Part shown: one piece after another, positions 35,375 through 48,805 of the stretch
Layout of the letters: the number at the start of each line of letters is the position of its first letter
How positions within the stretch are numbered: the first letter of the stretch is position 1
Origin: Cynocephalus volans
Taxonomy: Eukaryota > Chordata > Mammalia > Dermoptera > Cynocephalidae
Length of the DNA stretch: 64,000 nucleotides
Assembly: GCF_027409185.1 (NCBI RefSeq)
Contig: NC_084462.1
Coordinates: forward strand, 44,340,679-44,404,678
Reading direction: 5' to 3'
Made by a program: the position numbers and the translations under genes
The notes under the pieces: model-generated
What the model was told of the DNA's origin: nothing
The model's input: only the letters and a program-made list of their open reading frames with translations
Database searches by the model: none

Positions 35375-38300
35375 CATAGCTATTTTTTAACAGCTTTAGT
35401 AAAATATAAGTTATGTACCATAAAATTTAATTTTTTAAAGATACAACTCAAAAATTGTTTTAGAAAATTTAGAGTTGTGCAACCATCACCACATTCCAAT
35501 TTTAGAAAATTTCCATCATCCTAAAAAGATGCCTTGTGCACACTTGCAGGCAACTCCTCATTCCAATCTCCAGCTCCAGACAGTCACTAACAAACTTTCT
35601 GTCTCTATAGATTTACCTTTCCTAGACATTTCGTATAAATGGAATTATACAACATGTGGTCTTTTGCATCTGGCTTTTTCACTTAGTGTAATGTTTTTGA
35701 GGTTTATCCATGTTTTTGTACATATCATTATTTCATTCCTTTTTATTGCCAAATAGTAATTCATTACATAGCAATACCACATTTTGTTTATGACATTTGG
35801 ATTGCTTTCAGTATTTAATTGTATTAATTGTAATTGTATAATAGTATTGACTAGTAGATGACAGTAAATACAATATTTAGCTAATAAGAATAATGCAGAA
35901 TGAAGATGAGTAAAAGTTTTTGTGAATATGCGTTTCGGTTCTCTTGGGTATGTACCTAGGAGTGTAGGAAAATTGCTGAGTCATATGGTAGCTCTGTGTT
36001 TAAGTTTTGAGGAATTGCCCAACTGCTTTCCAAGGTGAATTTCCATTTGCACTTCTACCAATAGTGTATGAGGGTTCAGTGTTCTCCACATCCTCGTCAA
36101 CACTTCTTATTGTCTGTCTTTTTTATTATAGTCATTCTGGTGGGTGTGAAGTAGTGTCTCGTCGTAGTTTTGATTTCCATTTTCCTAATGACTAATGATA
36201 TTGAGCATCTTTTCATCTGCTTGTTGGCCATCTGTGTATCTTCTTTTGTTAAATGTCTATTCAAATATTTTGCCTATTTTTTAATTGGGTTAGTTGTCAT
36301 TTTATTACTGAGTTGTAAGTGTTCTTTGTATGTTCTGGATAGAAGTCCTTCATCAGATATATGATTTGCAATATTTTGTTTCATTCTGTGGGTTGTCTTT
36401 TAACTTTATTGTCTTTCAAAGCAAAGTTTTTTGATTGTGAAGTCCAATTTATCTGTTTTTTCAGTTATCAGACTTGTGTCTTTGGTGTTTTATCTAAGAA
36501 ATCTTTGCCTAACCCAGGCTCAGGAAGATTTACCCCTATGCTTGCTAAGAGTTTTATAATTTTAGATATTGCTGTTAGGTCTTTTGTCCATTTGGAATTA
36601 ATTTGCAATATGGTATGAGATAGAAGTCCAACTTTATACTTTTGCATGTGTGTATTCAGTTGTTCATCGTCATTTATTGAAAAAACTATTCTTTCCCCCA
36701 TTGAATTATCATGCACCCTAGTCAAAAAATACTTGACTGTATATTAAGGGTTTATTTTTGGACACTCAACTCTATCCCATTGTTCTATATGTCAGCCCTT
36801 ATGCCAGTACCACACTGTTTTGTTGGGGTTTCTTCCCCAGCTTTATGAAGATATGGTTGATGAGTAAAAAACTGTATATATTTAAGGTGTACAATGTAGT
36901 ATTTTTATATAAGTATACCCACAAGTAATGATTCCCACAATCAAGCTAACTCACAAATTCATCACCTGACATAATTATTATTTTTGTGTGTGGTGAGAAC
37001 ACTTAAGATCTATTCTCTTGGCAAATTTTAATTACATATTATTTTTAACTATAGTTTCCATGCTGGACACTATATCTCTAGAACTTATTCATCTTATAAC
37101 TAAAAATGTGTGAGTACAACACTGTTTTGATGACTGTAGTTTTATAGTAAGTTTTTAAATTGGGAAGTATGAGTCCTCCAACTTTCTTTTTCTTTTTCAA
37201 GATTATTTTATCTATTCTGGGTGTATTCATTTCTATATGAATTTAAAAATCAGTTTGTCAATATCTGCTAAAAAAAAGACAGCTGGGATTTTGATAAGAA
37301 TTGCATTAAATTTATAGATCAATTTGAGGAGTATTACTATCTTAATAATATTAAGGCTTCTAATTCATGAACATAAAAAGTCTCTCCATGTATTTAGATC
37401 TTCTTTAATTTCTTTTAGCAGTGTTGTGTAATTTTCAGTACATAAGTCTTGTACTTTTATGCTAAATTTATTTCTAAATATTTTATTCTTTTTGATACTA
37501 GTGTGAATGGAAATGTTTTCTTAATTTCATTTTCAGGTTATTTATTGCTAGTGTATAGAAATACATTTTTGTTTATTTATTTTGTATCCTATGGCCTTGC
37601 TGAACTTTTTAGTAGTTCTAGTAGAGAATTGATTGATGGATGGATTGATTGTGGATTCCTTAGGATGTTCTACATAAAGGATCATGTCATCTGACGATAA
37701 AGTTTCATTTCTTCCTTTCTAATTTATATGCCTTAATTTCTTTTTCTTGCCTTATTCCTCTGGCTGGAATATTCATTACAATCTTGAATACAACTGGTGG
37801 GAGCAAACGTCCTTGCCTTGTTTCCAATCTTAGAAGGAAAGCATTCAAACATCCAACATTAAGTATGATGTTAGTTTTGGGTTTCTTAAATCAGGTTTTT
37901 ATCAGCCCTTTATCAGATTGGGGAAGTTTTTATCACAAGTGGGTGCTGGATTTTGACAAATGTTTTTTTCTGCTTCTATCAAGACATGGTATTTGTTCTC
38001 TATTCCATTAATATAATGTGTTAGATTAATGATTTCAGATGTCAAACCAACCTTATGTTGCTGGAATAAATCCCCCTTGGTCATAGTTTATAATCCTTTT
38101 TATATGTTGCTAGCTATGGTTTGCTAATATTTTATTGAGCATTTGTGTGTCCATATTCATGAAGGATAGTAGTTGGTTGTTTTTTTCTGATGTCTTTGTC
38201 TGGATTTAGTATTAGGGTAATACTGGCCTCATAGAATAAGTTGAAAAGAGTTCCTTTATTTTCTGATGAAGTTTATAAAAGATTCATATTATTTCTTCTT

Positions 38301-38500
38301 TAATGGTTTGGTAGAATTCATCACTGAAGCTATCTGGGCCTGGACTTAATTTTGTGTAAACATTTTTAATTACTAACTTCATTTTATTTCTTTACTTGTT
38401 TTAGGTCTATTCAGATTTTCTATTCCTTTTTTTATTCACTTTTAGTATTTTGTATCTTTCTAGGATGTTTTCCCAATGACTTAGCTTACATATAGGCAAG
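35375..38500 (-). mobile_element. Ancient L1, antisense, with a nested L1 piece
   Basis: Long antisense L1: 3'UTR at the left (from about 35375), then the mirror of the ORF2 C-terminal half up to about 38.5 kb (for example GGAATTATACAACATGTGGT, GTATGTTCTGGATAGAAGTC). An inserted block at 36823-37118 is flanked by ACACTGTTTTG at 36812-36822 and 37119-37129. That block is itself L1 3'UTR-like in antisense (GTGGTGAGAACACTTAAGAT). Frames are all broken. Confidence 0.8.
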
Positions 38501-39690
38501 GTTGTTTTTTAATGAATACACTCTCATACAGTCGTAATGGTTGTTATTTCCTAAGACCTACTGCCCTAATGGCCCTTGCCCCTCACTCAGCCCTCCTACA
38601 TCTCCCCACAAGCCAGCACCCAAAGGTTAACACCTGAAACAGCAGGGACCTTTAGAACCCAGCTCCAGCATAGTTGCCATCCATACAGATTGGTTGGCCC
38701 CCTTGCTATTCCAGTTATTAAATATTTTAAACATCACCCCTTGGAAACGGAAGTCAGAGACCCCACTTCAGACCTCTTCTTCCTCTTACCTTGATCTGGG
38801 GCTGATCATGTGCTTCAGCATTCTACTGGGTACGTCTGGCATGAGGAAAAGCATCAATTGATTGGGTAAGTCTGAATGGCAGTTGTAGGTAACTGACTAG
38901 AGAGGCCTGGGAGACTGAAACCAAGGCTGGCAGGGAGAGGGTGGTGTGTGAAGCCTGGGCTAGTTTCTAATGAAATTTTAAGCCCCAGTTTTGTCTATTA
39001 TGGAAAAAAGAAAAGTGGCTGATGATAAGCATGTAGCTCAAAGTAAGTGAATTGAAGAGAATGTCTTTATGCCAGAGGTGTTTCTATATGACGCAACACA
39101 GGTTGAGACTGGCATATATTTAAGGCAAGGTCACTGATTCAAAGGCCTGCCAAAGCCAGGCAGGTAACATGCCTCCTTTTACTGATTCAGAGACACGTGT
39201 TTCCTTTGACATTTAAACATCTCTGAAATTGGAATGCACATTGCAATTGCAAGTCATTAACAATGTACAAAATAGCAGTGTCTTATAATCAATGAAGCTT
39301 TAGATTAGATGAAATTTAGGAAATGAGTGGCATGGGCCAGGAAAATCACATCCTTCTATGTCAGCCTTTCACTTTGAAAGAGAGAGATGGCTACAGAGAC
39401 CCACTCTTGTACAATAAGAAAAATAACAAGGAGCCATGACAAATGACAGCTACTTTACAGCCTTCATGTCCAGGAGCCAGTAGAGGGAGTGGTGGCAACT
39501 GGAGGACTGGAGAGTGCCCTTGCCTCCTGTGATGACATAGCCCATTGTTGACAAGTGTTCTGAGTTTTCAAAAAAAAATCAGAAATCCAGAAATCTACAT
39601 CTTTATGTGAAAATCCTAATTCTTAAATAATGGCTCAATTTTTTAAAACTGGCATAAGTATGCACAAGTTTGATCTGGCCTGTGAGTGCT
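38501..39690. other. TTC23 5' intron, unassigned
   Basis: No gene. The stretch near 38560-38780 resembles a common old repeat I cannot name. Confidence 0.4.
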
Positions 39691-39697
39691 CAGATTA

Positions 39698-39784
39698 TAC
39701 AGGGGTACTTCAAAAAGTTCATAGAAAAATAGAATTAAAAGGCAATACAAATCATTCCATGAACTATTTGAAGACCCCTTATAT
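39698..39784 (+). mobile_element. Mariner-type MITE, copy 3
   Basis: Opens TACAGGGGTACTTCAAAAAG and closes CCATGAACTATTTGAAGACC then CCTTATA: 87 bp with near-perfect inverted ends, TA outside, related to copies at 21334 and 25489. Confidence 0.75.
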
Positions 39785-40164
39785 ATAACCTCTGTTTTAA
39801 GGATGCAATATTAAGAGGCAGCATGAGACAAACCCCTTTTTATAGTAAAGCCAAAAAAGAAAACTTAAATCTATTTCAAAGTTTAACACTACTTCAGAGG
39901 CCCAGAATAACAAATATTGCAGGGCATATTACTTATGTCATTTTTACACTTTTGTCTCTGCCTCCCCCTAAATAGAAGATAAGAAAATGTGGTTAAATCT
40001 ATTGAAAATGTTGCATTTCTGATTATAAAAATATATGATTGCTTTAAAAAGTATAGGTTTAGATTTCCAAAGCAACAGCATTTACTTCCCACCGCTGTAA
40101 ACTCTGGTCAATGAAAGACAGGATAATGTGGTAGAAAATCACCACATTATTAAAAGACCAAGGT

Positions 40165-40355
40165 CCTGGTCTTTGGCCGTGTGATGTTGTGCAAGTAATT
40201 CAGTTTGTCTCAGCTTCATTGTCCTCATTTATAAAATAGGGATTGTAATCCCTGCCCTCTGTTACCTTATGTGGTTGTAGCAAGGACCATATGAGACAAA
40301 ATATGTGGAAGTATAAAATGTTATGTAAATATCAGTTGTTGGTATTGCCCAAATC
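40165..40355 (+). repeat. MIR, sense
   Basis: TGTGCAAGTAATTCAGTTTG, TCAGCTTCATTGTCCTCATT and TATAAAATAGGGATTGTAAT are the MIR core in order. Confidence 0.85.
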
Positions 40356-41100
40356 ACATGGGTAGTTGAGACAGCACAGGTTCTTGAATCTCAGATTCCC
40401 CATCCCAGTCTACTGCTCTTTCTCTAGACCACAGCAACTATTGAAAAGGTCATCTCATCAGCCAATGGGTTGAATAGATGAGGAAGTATAAGGCAAAAAG
40501 TTAATTGAAAAAAGTCAACCACCTTCTTGGGATCTGAAATAGCACAGAGTGTCTGTACTGTGAAGTTTATGCAAAACATAGATGTTAAACCTGAAGGACT
40601 GGCCTTTCACATTTTAAAGAGCTACCCAGGAATGAGCAAGTCACCTGAATTGTAAGTCAGCCTCCATAGATTTCTCATGGTTTGAGTTTTGGCTGCTTCC
40701 TCCCCTCTCTGTTTTATGTTTTCATTCTATGTTGCTTTATGAGAAAAAGAAAAACTCTTACTTTCTTCTCAGTGAACATTGTCTTTGTTGAAAATGTAAA
40801 GCTCTATTTTGGATTCTTAGGGAGTTGACACACTTTACCTTGGTAACAATATCCAGTCTGTTTCAACACTTATCTCTAGCCATCTCAGATCCTATTTGGA
40901 AGTAAGCATGGAATAAGTCATACATGTCTTTTTTTAAAAGGAAAAGAAAAACCTGTCTTTAGAAAGATGTTACTCCGAACTAGTGACATGTTTCAGACTT
41001 CTAAGATGAATATTTTCTTCTACAACCTCAAATTCAATAAGGTTGAAACTAAATTGATTATCTTATCAAGATGACCACTTTATCTTGCTACTTCTGTTTA
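40356..41100. other. TTC23 5' intron, unassigned
   Basis: Nothing recognised. Confidence 0.4.
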
Positions 41101-41114
41101 TGTCATCACTGTTT

Positions 41115-41335
41115 TTAGGAGTTGGTAAACTTTTTCTGTAAAGGACCAGAGAGTGAATATTTTAGGCTTTGAGGACCACAAGGTTTTCGTCACAACTATT
41201 CACATCTGCTGTTGTAGTGCAAAAGCAGCCATAGACAATATGTAAGTAAATGTACGTAGTTGTGTTCCAATAAAACTGTATTTTATAAAAACAGTGGGCA
41301 GGATTTGGTCAATGACCTTAGTGTGCCAGCCTACA
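41115..41335. mobile_element. hAT (Charlie-type) MER element
   Basis: GGTAAACTTTTTCTGTAAAG, GAATATTTTAGGCTTTGAGG and TTGTGTTCCAATAAAACTGT are hallmarks of an abundant non-autonomous hAT element of placental mammals. Subfamily name not asserted. Confidence 0.8.
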
Positions 41336-42119
41336 GGCAGCACTCTAGAATACTAGAGTCCCAGGATGAAAATGTCAGAGTCAGTCTTGACTGTCCTCCT
41401 TCTTTAATTTATACATCCAAGCAGCTCTCAAGTTTCCATAATTATTTCTCGTAGTAATTCCTGTCATCACTTTTCCCATCCCTTCCCTTCCCACTGCTAC
41501 TGTGAACCTGAATTCATTCTGTTCAATCACAGTAACATACTCAGTAGTTTTTTTCAACCGCAGGTAAAGGAATGGCTGCAGGACCATACCCACTTACTGA
41601 AGAAGTATCAGAATTTCTTGGGGCAAGTTTTAAAAGGCATAAGGAATATTATAATTTAATTTTTAGGGAAAATGCTTACTTTGTCAGAATGTAAACTACA
41701 GAATGAAATTTTCTTGATGGGTCATGGTTAAAAATGGTTGTGCATTATTGCTCAAATTTAGAATTCCCTAACATATGCAATGCTTGCAATTGGGATGTTA
41801 GGTGTAATACAGACAAACTTTTAAAATATTAATGCCTATGTTTTTGTTTTAATGTGTATTAGGGGGAAACATAGCTAGCACATCAAACCCATAATGCTAC
41901 TTATGATTTATTAGGGTTAGGCTGAAGTAAGTATTTAAGTTTTTTTAAAGTGTGTGGTTTTAAATAAAAAGTTAGCAATAGTGAGTACAGGCAGAGTACA
42001 GGTAGAGCAAAAGTCATCAGGTGGTACTACAATATCTGAAGTTTGAAAATCAGTGGCCACTTTGCCTCCTGTAGTTGGATTATAATATATTTGCCTACTA
42101 ATTATGGATCACTCTCATG

Positions 42120-42930
42120 GGAGCATTATCATTTCTCTTTCCTGATGAAAACCTTCAGTGGCTCACTACTTGTGCCCAAGAAAGTCAATGCCTTCTTAAC
42201 CTAAAGTTCAGCCTTCAACTTTTCCCCTGTCTCAGGGTTCCCCAAGCTAAGCTTAAAAAATGCTAGTTCCATAAGATTAATAGGCACTCCAGAAAAAAGA
42301 GAATTTCATGGTTTAAAAAGTTTGGGAAAGTGCTGCATACAACACCCCTATCTGGGATATTCACAAGGTGTTATAACATATTAAAAGTTTTGAGAAGACC
42401 TGAGGTAAAGAAACTGGTTCATGTTTACCTATTCATTTGATCACAGAATCCTCCTTTTGTGGAACCAATATTTGTATTTACCAACTCATTTGACCACTTT
42501 TGTCAATAACCCTCTTTTGTGAAACGTGCATTGTCTTGTGGTTCCAGTGCACCACAGAAGTTGGCTTGGAAAATGAAGTTCTATATCCATGGCTCCCACC
42601 TCACACACACCACACTGAACTACCAGCAATTAGCCATATATTCATTTCACTTTTCCACTTCCTGGCCTTTGCTAATTATTCACTGTACTAGAGATGCTTT
42701 CTCTGCTCTGTCTTTGCTTGCTGAAATCATTTCAACCAAGCAAGCTGAGTCAATGGTTGCTATATCTGAAGTCTTACCACCTGCCACTCTTCCAGCATTT
42801 GTGCCACCTACTATCGTACTATTGTGTACCCGATCTTTCACATTTCTTGGGGTTACTCTTTACCTCATAGTATCTGGTGCTTTGCTTATAGTCAGAAGTG
42901 AATAAATAGTTGTTGAGCTCATAAATAGAT
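42120..42930 (+). mobile_element. L2 pieces with a hAT-like insert
   Basis: 42120-42230 and 42560-42930 read as L2 3' sequence (TGAAAACCTTCAGTGGCTCA; TTCCACTTCCTGGCCTTTGC), ending in the AATAAATAGTTGTTGAGCTC pattern. 42235-42420 (CAGGGTTCCCCAAGCTAAGC) looks like a separate hAT-type MER remnant. Confidence 0.6.
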
Positions 42931-43680
42931 GAATGATAATAGGATGAAATTTAAACTATCTGTCGTGAATAGCAAAATTGGAGTTTGAAGTAAATGGGCA
43001 GGAAGAGGGGGAATGGGGAAGGATCTGTGAAACACTGATCTATCTATACATGAACAGCTTTATGAATTGGCATTAAAGTGTAAGATTTGTAAATTTTAAC
43101 ATATGTGTACATCCATGAAACCACCACCACAATCAAGATAATGAACATATCAATCATCCCAAAAAGTTCCCTCATGCCCCTTTGCAATCCCTCCCTTCAA
43201 CCCTTTCCCACTTTTTCCCTCCTCATCTCTTCTCTCCCCTTCATGCCTCCTCCCCCCCACTCCAGTTCAAGGCAACCACTGATCTGCTTTGGTCACTATA
43301 CATTGGTTTAAGTTTCCTCGAAATTTACATAAATCGAATCATACAGTATGTACTCCCTTTTGTCTGACTTCTTTTACTCAGCATAACTATTTTTAGATTT
43401 ATTCATATTGTAGCATATTCCTTTGTATTGCTGAGTAGTATTTCATTGTATAGCTATACCACAGTTTACTCACTTACCTATTAATAGACACGTGGGTCAT
43501 TTCTAGTTTTGGGCTATTAAAAATAAAACTGCTATGAAAATTTGCACATAAGTCTTTGTGTGTACATATGCTTTCATTTCTCTTAGCCTAGAGTTAGGAC
43601 TTCACATTTATCTCTACCCCTAGGAGTGAAATGGATGGATCCTGGACTAGGCATCCGTTTAATTTATTAAGAAACTGCCA

Positions 43681-44744
43681 GATATGACACCAAAAGCACA
43701 GACAACAGAAAAGAAAATAGATAAATTGGACTAAGTCAGTATTTTAAACTTTTGTGCGTCAAAGGACACTATTAACAGAGTGAAAAGGCAGTCCATGGAA
43801 TGGGAGGAAATATCTGCAAATCATGTATCTGATAAGGGGTCAAAATCCAGAATATATAAAGAATTCCTACAAGTCAACCACAATAAAGCAAACAGCTCTA
43901 CTAAAAAATGGGAAAAGGACTGGAATAGACATTTCTTCAAAGAAGATATGCAAATGGTTAATAAATACATATGATGTTCAACATCACTAATCATTAGGGA
44001 AATGCAGATCAAAGCCACCATCCATGAGATATCACTTCACACCCATTAGGATAGCTATTATTTGAAAAACAAAAAAAGTTTTGGCAAGGATATGGAGAAA
44101 CTGGAACCGTTGTGCACTGTTTGTGGGAATGTAAAATGGTATAGCCATTATGGAGAATAGTGTGATGTTTCCTCAGAAAATTAAAAATGTAATTACCATA
44201 TGAGCCAGCAATTCCACTTCTTGGTGTATACCCCAAAAAACTGAAAGGAGAAATCCGAGATATTTGTACACCTATATTCCTAGCAGCATTATTCACAGTG
44301 GCCAAAAGCGATAGCAACCAAGTTTCCATTGATGGATAAATGGATAAACAAAATATGGTATTTAATATTCTGCCTTAAAAAGAAAGGAAATTCTGATACA
44401 TGCTACAGCATTGATGAACCTTGAAGACATTACTAAGCGAAATAAACCAGTCACAAAAAGACGAATAGTACACGATTCCACTTATATGAAGTACCTAGCA
44501 TAGTCAAATTCATACAGACAGAAAGTAGAATAGTGGCTGCCAGGGACTGGGAATAGTGAGGAATGTTATTATTTACTGGGGACAGAGCTTCACTTTGGGA
44601 AGATGAAAAAGTGCTGGAGATGGACGGAGGTGATGGTTGCACAGCAGTGTGAATGTACTTAGTGCTACTGAACTGTACAGTTAAAAATGGTTGAAGTGGG
44701 AAGATGTGTATGTATATTTTACCACTATTTAAAAAAACAGAACA
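43681..44744 (+). mobile_element. Sense L1 3' fragment nested in antisense L1
   Basis: Starts in late ORF2 (GATATGACACCAAAAGCACA) and ends in an A-rich 3'UTR near 44740. TSD AAACTGCCA at 43672-43680 and 44745-44753. The flanking antisense L1 text is continuous across the insertion point. Confidence 0.85.
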
Positions 44745-47242
44745 AAACTGCCAAACTGTTTTCCAAAGTGGTTGTATCATTTTACATTCCTTCCAACAGT
44801 ATATGAGATTTGCAGTTATTCCTCTCCCACCAACATCTAGTACAGTCAGTCTTTTTAATTTTACTCATTCTGATTGGTGTAAGTGATGTCTTTCTGTGGT
44901 TTTAACTTGCATTTCCCTGATGCCTAATGATGTTGAACATAAAGCATGTGCTTATTTTTTCTTGGTATATCTTCTTGTATGAAGTTTCTGTTAAAATATA
45001 TTGCCCATTTTTATAGTGAGTTGTTTTCTTATTGAGTGTTGTGAGTTCTTTATATTGTTAAGATACAAACCCTTTATCAGATACATATTTTTAAAAATAT
45101 CTTCTCCCAGCCTGTGGCTTGTCTTTTTGTTCTCTTAACAGTTCTTTTGAAGAGCAGAAATTTTAAATTTTGATGGAGTCTAATTTGTCATTTTGTTCTT
45201 TTTATGACTCTTTTTGGTGGTCATGCCTAGGAAAGCTTTGCTTAACCCAGGGTCACAAAGGTTTTCTTATAGAAGTTTTTATAGTTTTAGGTTTTAAATT
45301 TAGATTTAGGTTCCATTTTGAGTTAATTTCTGTATATAATGTTAGGTGTGGACCAAAGCGTGTTTTTTTTGTTTTGTTTTATTTTGTTTTTACATGTGAG
45401 TATCCAGTTGTTCTAGCATCATTTGTTGAACAGACTGTTCTTTTCTAATGAATTACCTTCACACCTTTGTCAATCAGTTGTTTATGTATGTGTGGGTCCA
45501 TTTCTGGACTCTCCATTTTGTTACATTGATCTGTTTGTCTATCTTAACAGCTGTACAAACTGCCTTGCCTACTGTAGCTTTCGAATCTTGGGGGAAAGTC
45601 ATGTTAATCTTCTGCTTTTACAAAGTTATTTTGGTGTTCTAGGTCCTTTGCATTTTCCTACGAACTTTAGAAATCATTTGTCAGTTTCTACCAAACACAA
45701 GGCAAAACAAAAGCCTGTGCAAGTATTTGAATTGAGATGGCTTTAAATCTGTAGATCAATCTGGGAGAATTAACATCTTAGTAAGATTAGGTCTTCCAAC
45801 CCATGAATATGGTGTATGTCTCCCTTTATTTAGGTCTTTAATTTCTCTCAGTGGTGCTCTATAGTTTTAACTTTTTTGCAGCTCTTACTCATCTTTTGAT
45901 AGACTTAATCCTATTTCCTATTTTTGATGCTATTGGACATGTTATCATATTTTAATTTCATTTTGATTGTTCATTGCTGATATTTAGAAATATTATTTTG
46001 TATGGTGATCTTGTATCCTACAGCTTTGCTAAACTCAGTTATTACTGTTAGTAGATTTTTCGCATATTCCATCAGATTTTCTACATGGACAATAGCAGAG
46101 ATACGCTTTGTGAATAAAGGCAGTTTTACTTCTTTCTGATCCGTGTGCCTTTTATTTCTTTTTCTGCATTGATTGCACTGATTAGAAGCTTCAATACAAT
46201 GTTGAATAGAAGTGTTGAGAGCAAACCTCCTTGTCTTGTTTCTGATCTTAGAGGTGAAGCACTTAGTCTTTCATCATTAAGTCTGACGTTAGGCTGTAAG
46301 TTCTTCATAGATGCCTTTCATCAGGTTGAGGAAATATAATTCTATTTCCACATTGCTAAAAGATTTTATCAGGAATGGATATTAGATATTAGATTTTGTC
46401 AAATGCTTTTTCCGGGTTGAGATGATCAGGCAGTTTTTCTTTTTTATTAATATTATGTATTACATTGACTGATTTTTTGTTAATGTTAAACCAATCTTGC
46501 ATTCCTGAGATAAACCCCACTTGGTTGTAATGTATTTTTTTTCCCTTTTATATATTGTTGGATTTGATTTGCTAAACTTTTGCTTTGAATTATTGCATTT
46601 TTGTTTCTGAGGCATATTTATCTGAAATTTTTTTCTTGTAATATATTTGTCTTGTTTTGGTATCAAGGTCCCATAGAAAGAGTCAGGATATTTTCTCTCC
46701 TCAATTTTCTAGAAGAGGTTGTGCGGAATTGGTATTATAGCTTCCTTAAATATCTAATAGGATTCAATAGTAAAGCCATCTAAGCCTGGAGTTTTCTTTT
46801 TTAGAAGATTTTTAAAACACAAATTCAGTTTCTTTAATATGTATAGGGATATTCAGATACCTATTTCTTCTTGGGTGAGCTTTGGTAGTTTCTGTCTTTA
46901 AAGGAATTTGTCTATTCATCATGTTGTCAAATTTATTGGCATAAGGGTATTCATAGTATTCTTTTGTTAACCTTTTAATATTTGTAGAATCTGTAGTAAT
47001 GTCATTTCTTTCATTCCTGATATTGGTTATTTGTGTTTTTTCTCCATTTTTCGTGATTACTCAGAGGTCAATGTTACTGATTTCAAAGAACTTACTTTTG
47101 GTTTCATTGATTTTTATTCTCTATTGTTTTTCCATTTTTATTTTGTTGATTTGTGAGTTTAGCTTTATTCTTTACTTTATTAATTATTTTCTTCTGTTTA
47201 CTTTGAGGTGCTTTTCTTTTTCTACTTTTTGAAGGTAAAAGC

Positions 47243-47525
47243 TGAAAGGACGAGTCGACACCAGTTGACGATCCACCTGAGAGAGCTTGTTTATTAGGCA
47301 GCACACACACATATATAGGGCTTTAAGGGAAAACTGATTGGTTTAAAATACAATCCCTACTTAGCATACCGCATGGGGCTTGGGGGGGGGAGCTGATTGG
47401 CGTGCGATTCGCGCTGGTGGGAAGGAGAATGCAGAAGAGAAGGGCAACCAGAGCCATGATGGGGTGCGGCCGAGAAGGGCTTATGTGATCAGGGTGTGAT
47501 CTCTTGGGGCATTTGGGTTCTTACA
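47243..47525 (-). repeat. ERV 3' LTR
   Basis: 283 bp, the partner of 54611-54893. In viral sense it starts TGTAAGAACCC and ends GTCCTTTCA. AATAAA (complement of 47290-47295) follows a TATA-like run. Confidence 0.95.
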
Positions 47526-47538
47526 TTCCTCCCTTTTT
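47526..47538 (-). other. ERV polypurine tract
   Basis: Viral-sense AAAAAGGGAGGAA directly next to the 3' LTR; it primes plus-strand DNA synthesis in retroviruses. Confidence 0.85.
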
Positions 47539-47826
47539 CTTGTTTTAGGAAAGGGGACGTTGAAGTCATCGAGCTACTTCCTGCTGAACTGGGGCGTTGT
47601 GGGGGGGGGGCAAAAGGAGGAAGGTACATAAATACCCATTATGAAACCCCAAAGGAGGGTGGAGAAACAAGTAATTTCAAAAGGGGAAAAGTCCATAAAC
47701 GTTCCTTGAAGCCACAAGTCGCACATGCACTGGTTCCATTGTTTGTAGTCGGAGACTGGAGGGGGCAACCAGGCGTCAGTGGCGAGGGCGTGTAGGAATG
47801 CATTTCCTCTGTAAGGTGGTACCTCT

Positions 47827-48805
47827 TCAGCATCGGCTGAGGCGCTCATGAGATGAGGCGAGGGGTTCATCGGTATCTAGGAGCTGGTAGTTTCTAAGTA
47901 AAAGCTGGTTAAAGGCCTGATTAGAAATTTTTCCCACTTGGGCTTGAAGAATGATGCAGGGCAAGAGAAGGCAGGTTATGAGGATAATGATTAGAGGTCC
48001 CAAAATGGGCCAAATCCAAGTTAGGATAGGGCTTAAGATAAAGGAAGAAAAGGGGTTAGAACTGGATGTGGTTCGTAGGCTGGAAGCCAAGTCGGTGAGT
48101 TTGATGATGTTTGTTTCTACTAGACCAGATTCATTGATATAATAACAGCATTCTTCCCCAAGGAAGATGCAAGTACCTCCTTTTTCTGCAGTGAGGAGGT
48201 CTAGTGCTCTACGGTTTTGGAGGGTGACCTGAGCTAAAGAGGTGATTTGTCTCTGTAGAGAGGAAAGAGATTTGGCAGTGGAGGTCAGAGCCCCTTCAAG
48301 TTTAGTAATGATGTCTTTGACCGCCCATATACTGTGTCCTAAGGCTCCTCCCGACAGGCCGGCTCCAACCGCTGATGTTGTTAGGGAAATACCAACCATG
48401 ATTGGGAGGAAGGCAGCCCCTTTTTGTTTTGAGGGTGGATGAAGAAGATAGAACAGTTCTGAATTGGAGTACAGAGTGAGTTGAGGGACAATGGTGACAA
48501 GAAGGCATGGAACAGTAAGATTAGGCAGGATGGAGGTAGAGAGGGTTCCATTGCACCAGAAGAAAGAGCCTGGTGGGGCGAAGGTGTGGTTATAAATGGT
48601 TGAGGAAGGGAAGCGTTTAAGGGGACGGCCGCCAGGAGCAGTCGCATGAGAGAAAACAATTTCCGGGAGAGAGAGAGAAAGATGAGGGTTTCAAAAATGA
48701 TCTGTTGCCAGGTGTAAATGGGTGACCCTGGGGAGCTAGCAGAGGGGCCTGAAAGCTCCCTGGGTGAAATGAAAAGAACAGGAGAAGGCCAAGGAGAAGG
48801 TTCAT
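47827..48805 (-). pseudogene. ERV env with most of SU deleted; TM nearly intact
   Basis: The start ATG at 48803-48805 overlaps the pol stop and begins a hydrophobic signal peptide (MNLLLGLLLFF). After about 40 codons comes only the end of SU (WCNGTL region), then a hydrophobic fusion-peptide-like stretch and TM. The 190 codons of TM from 48399 are open: a heptad-rich ectodomain, CX6CC at residues 77-85, a membrane span at about 125-150 and a cytoplasmic tail. Total about 326 codons against 550-650 usual, so several hundred bases of SU are missing. The frame of the signal peptide differs from that of TM, with a change near 48640-48690 in a CT-repeat. No good furin site is seen before the fusion peptide. 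No functional Env is expected. Confidence 0.9.

Noticed and set aside
45170..46339. Plus-strand open frames of 60-107 codons
   Set aside because: Antisense of decayed L1 ORF2.
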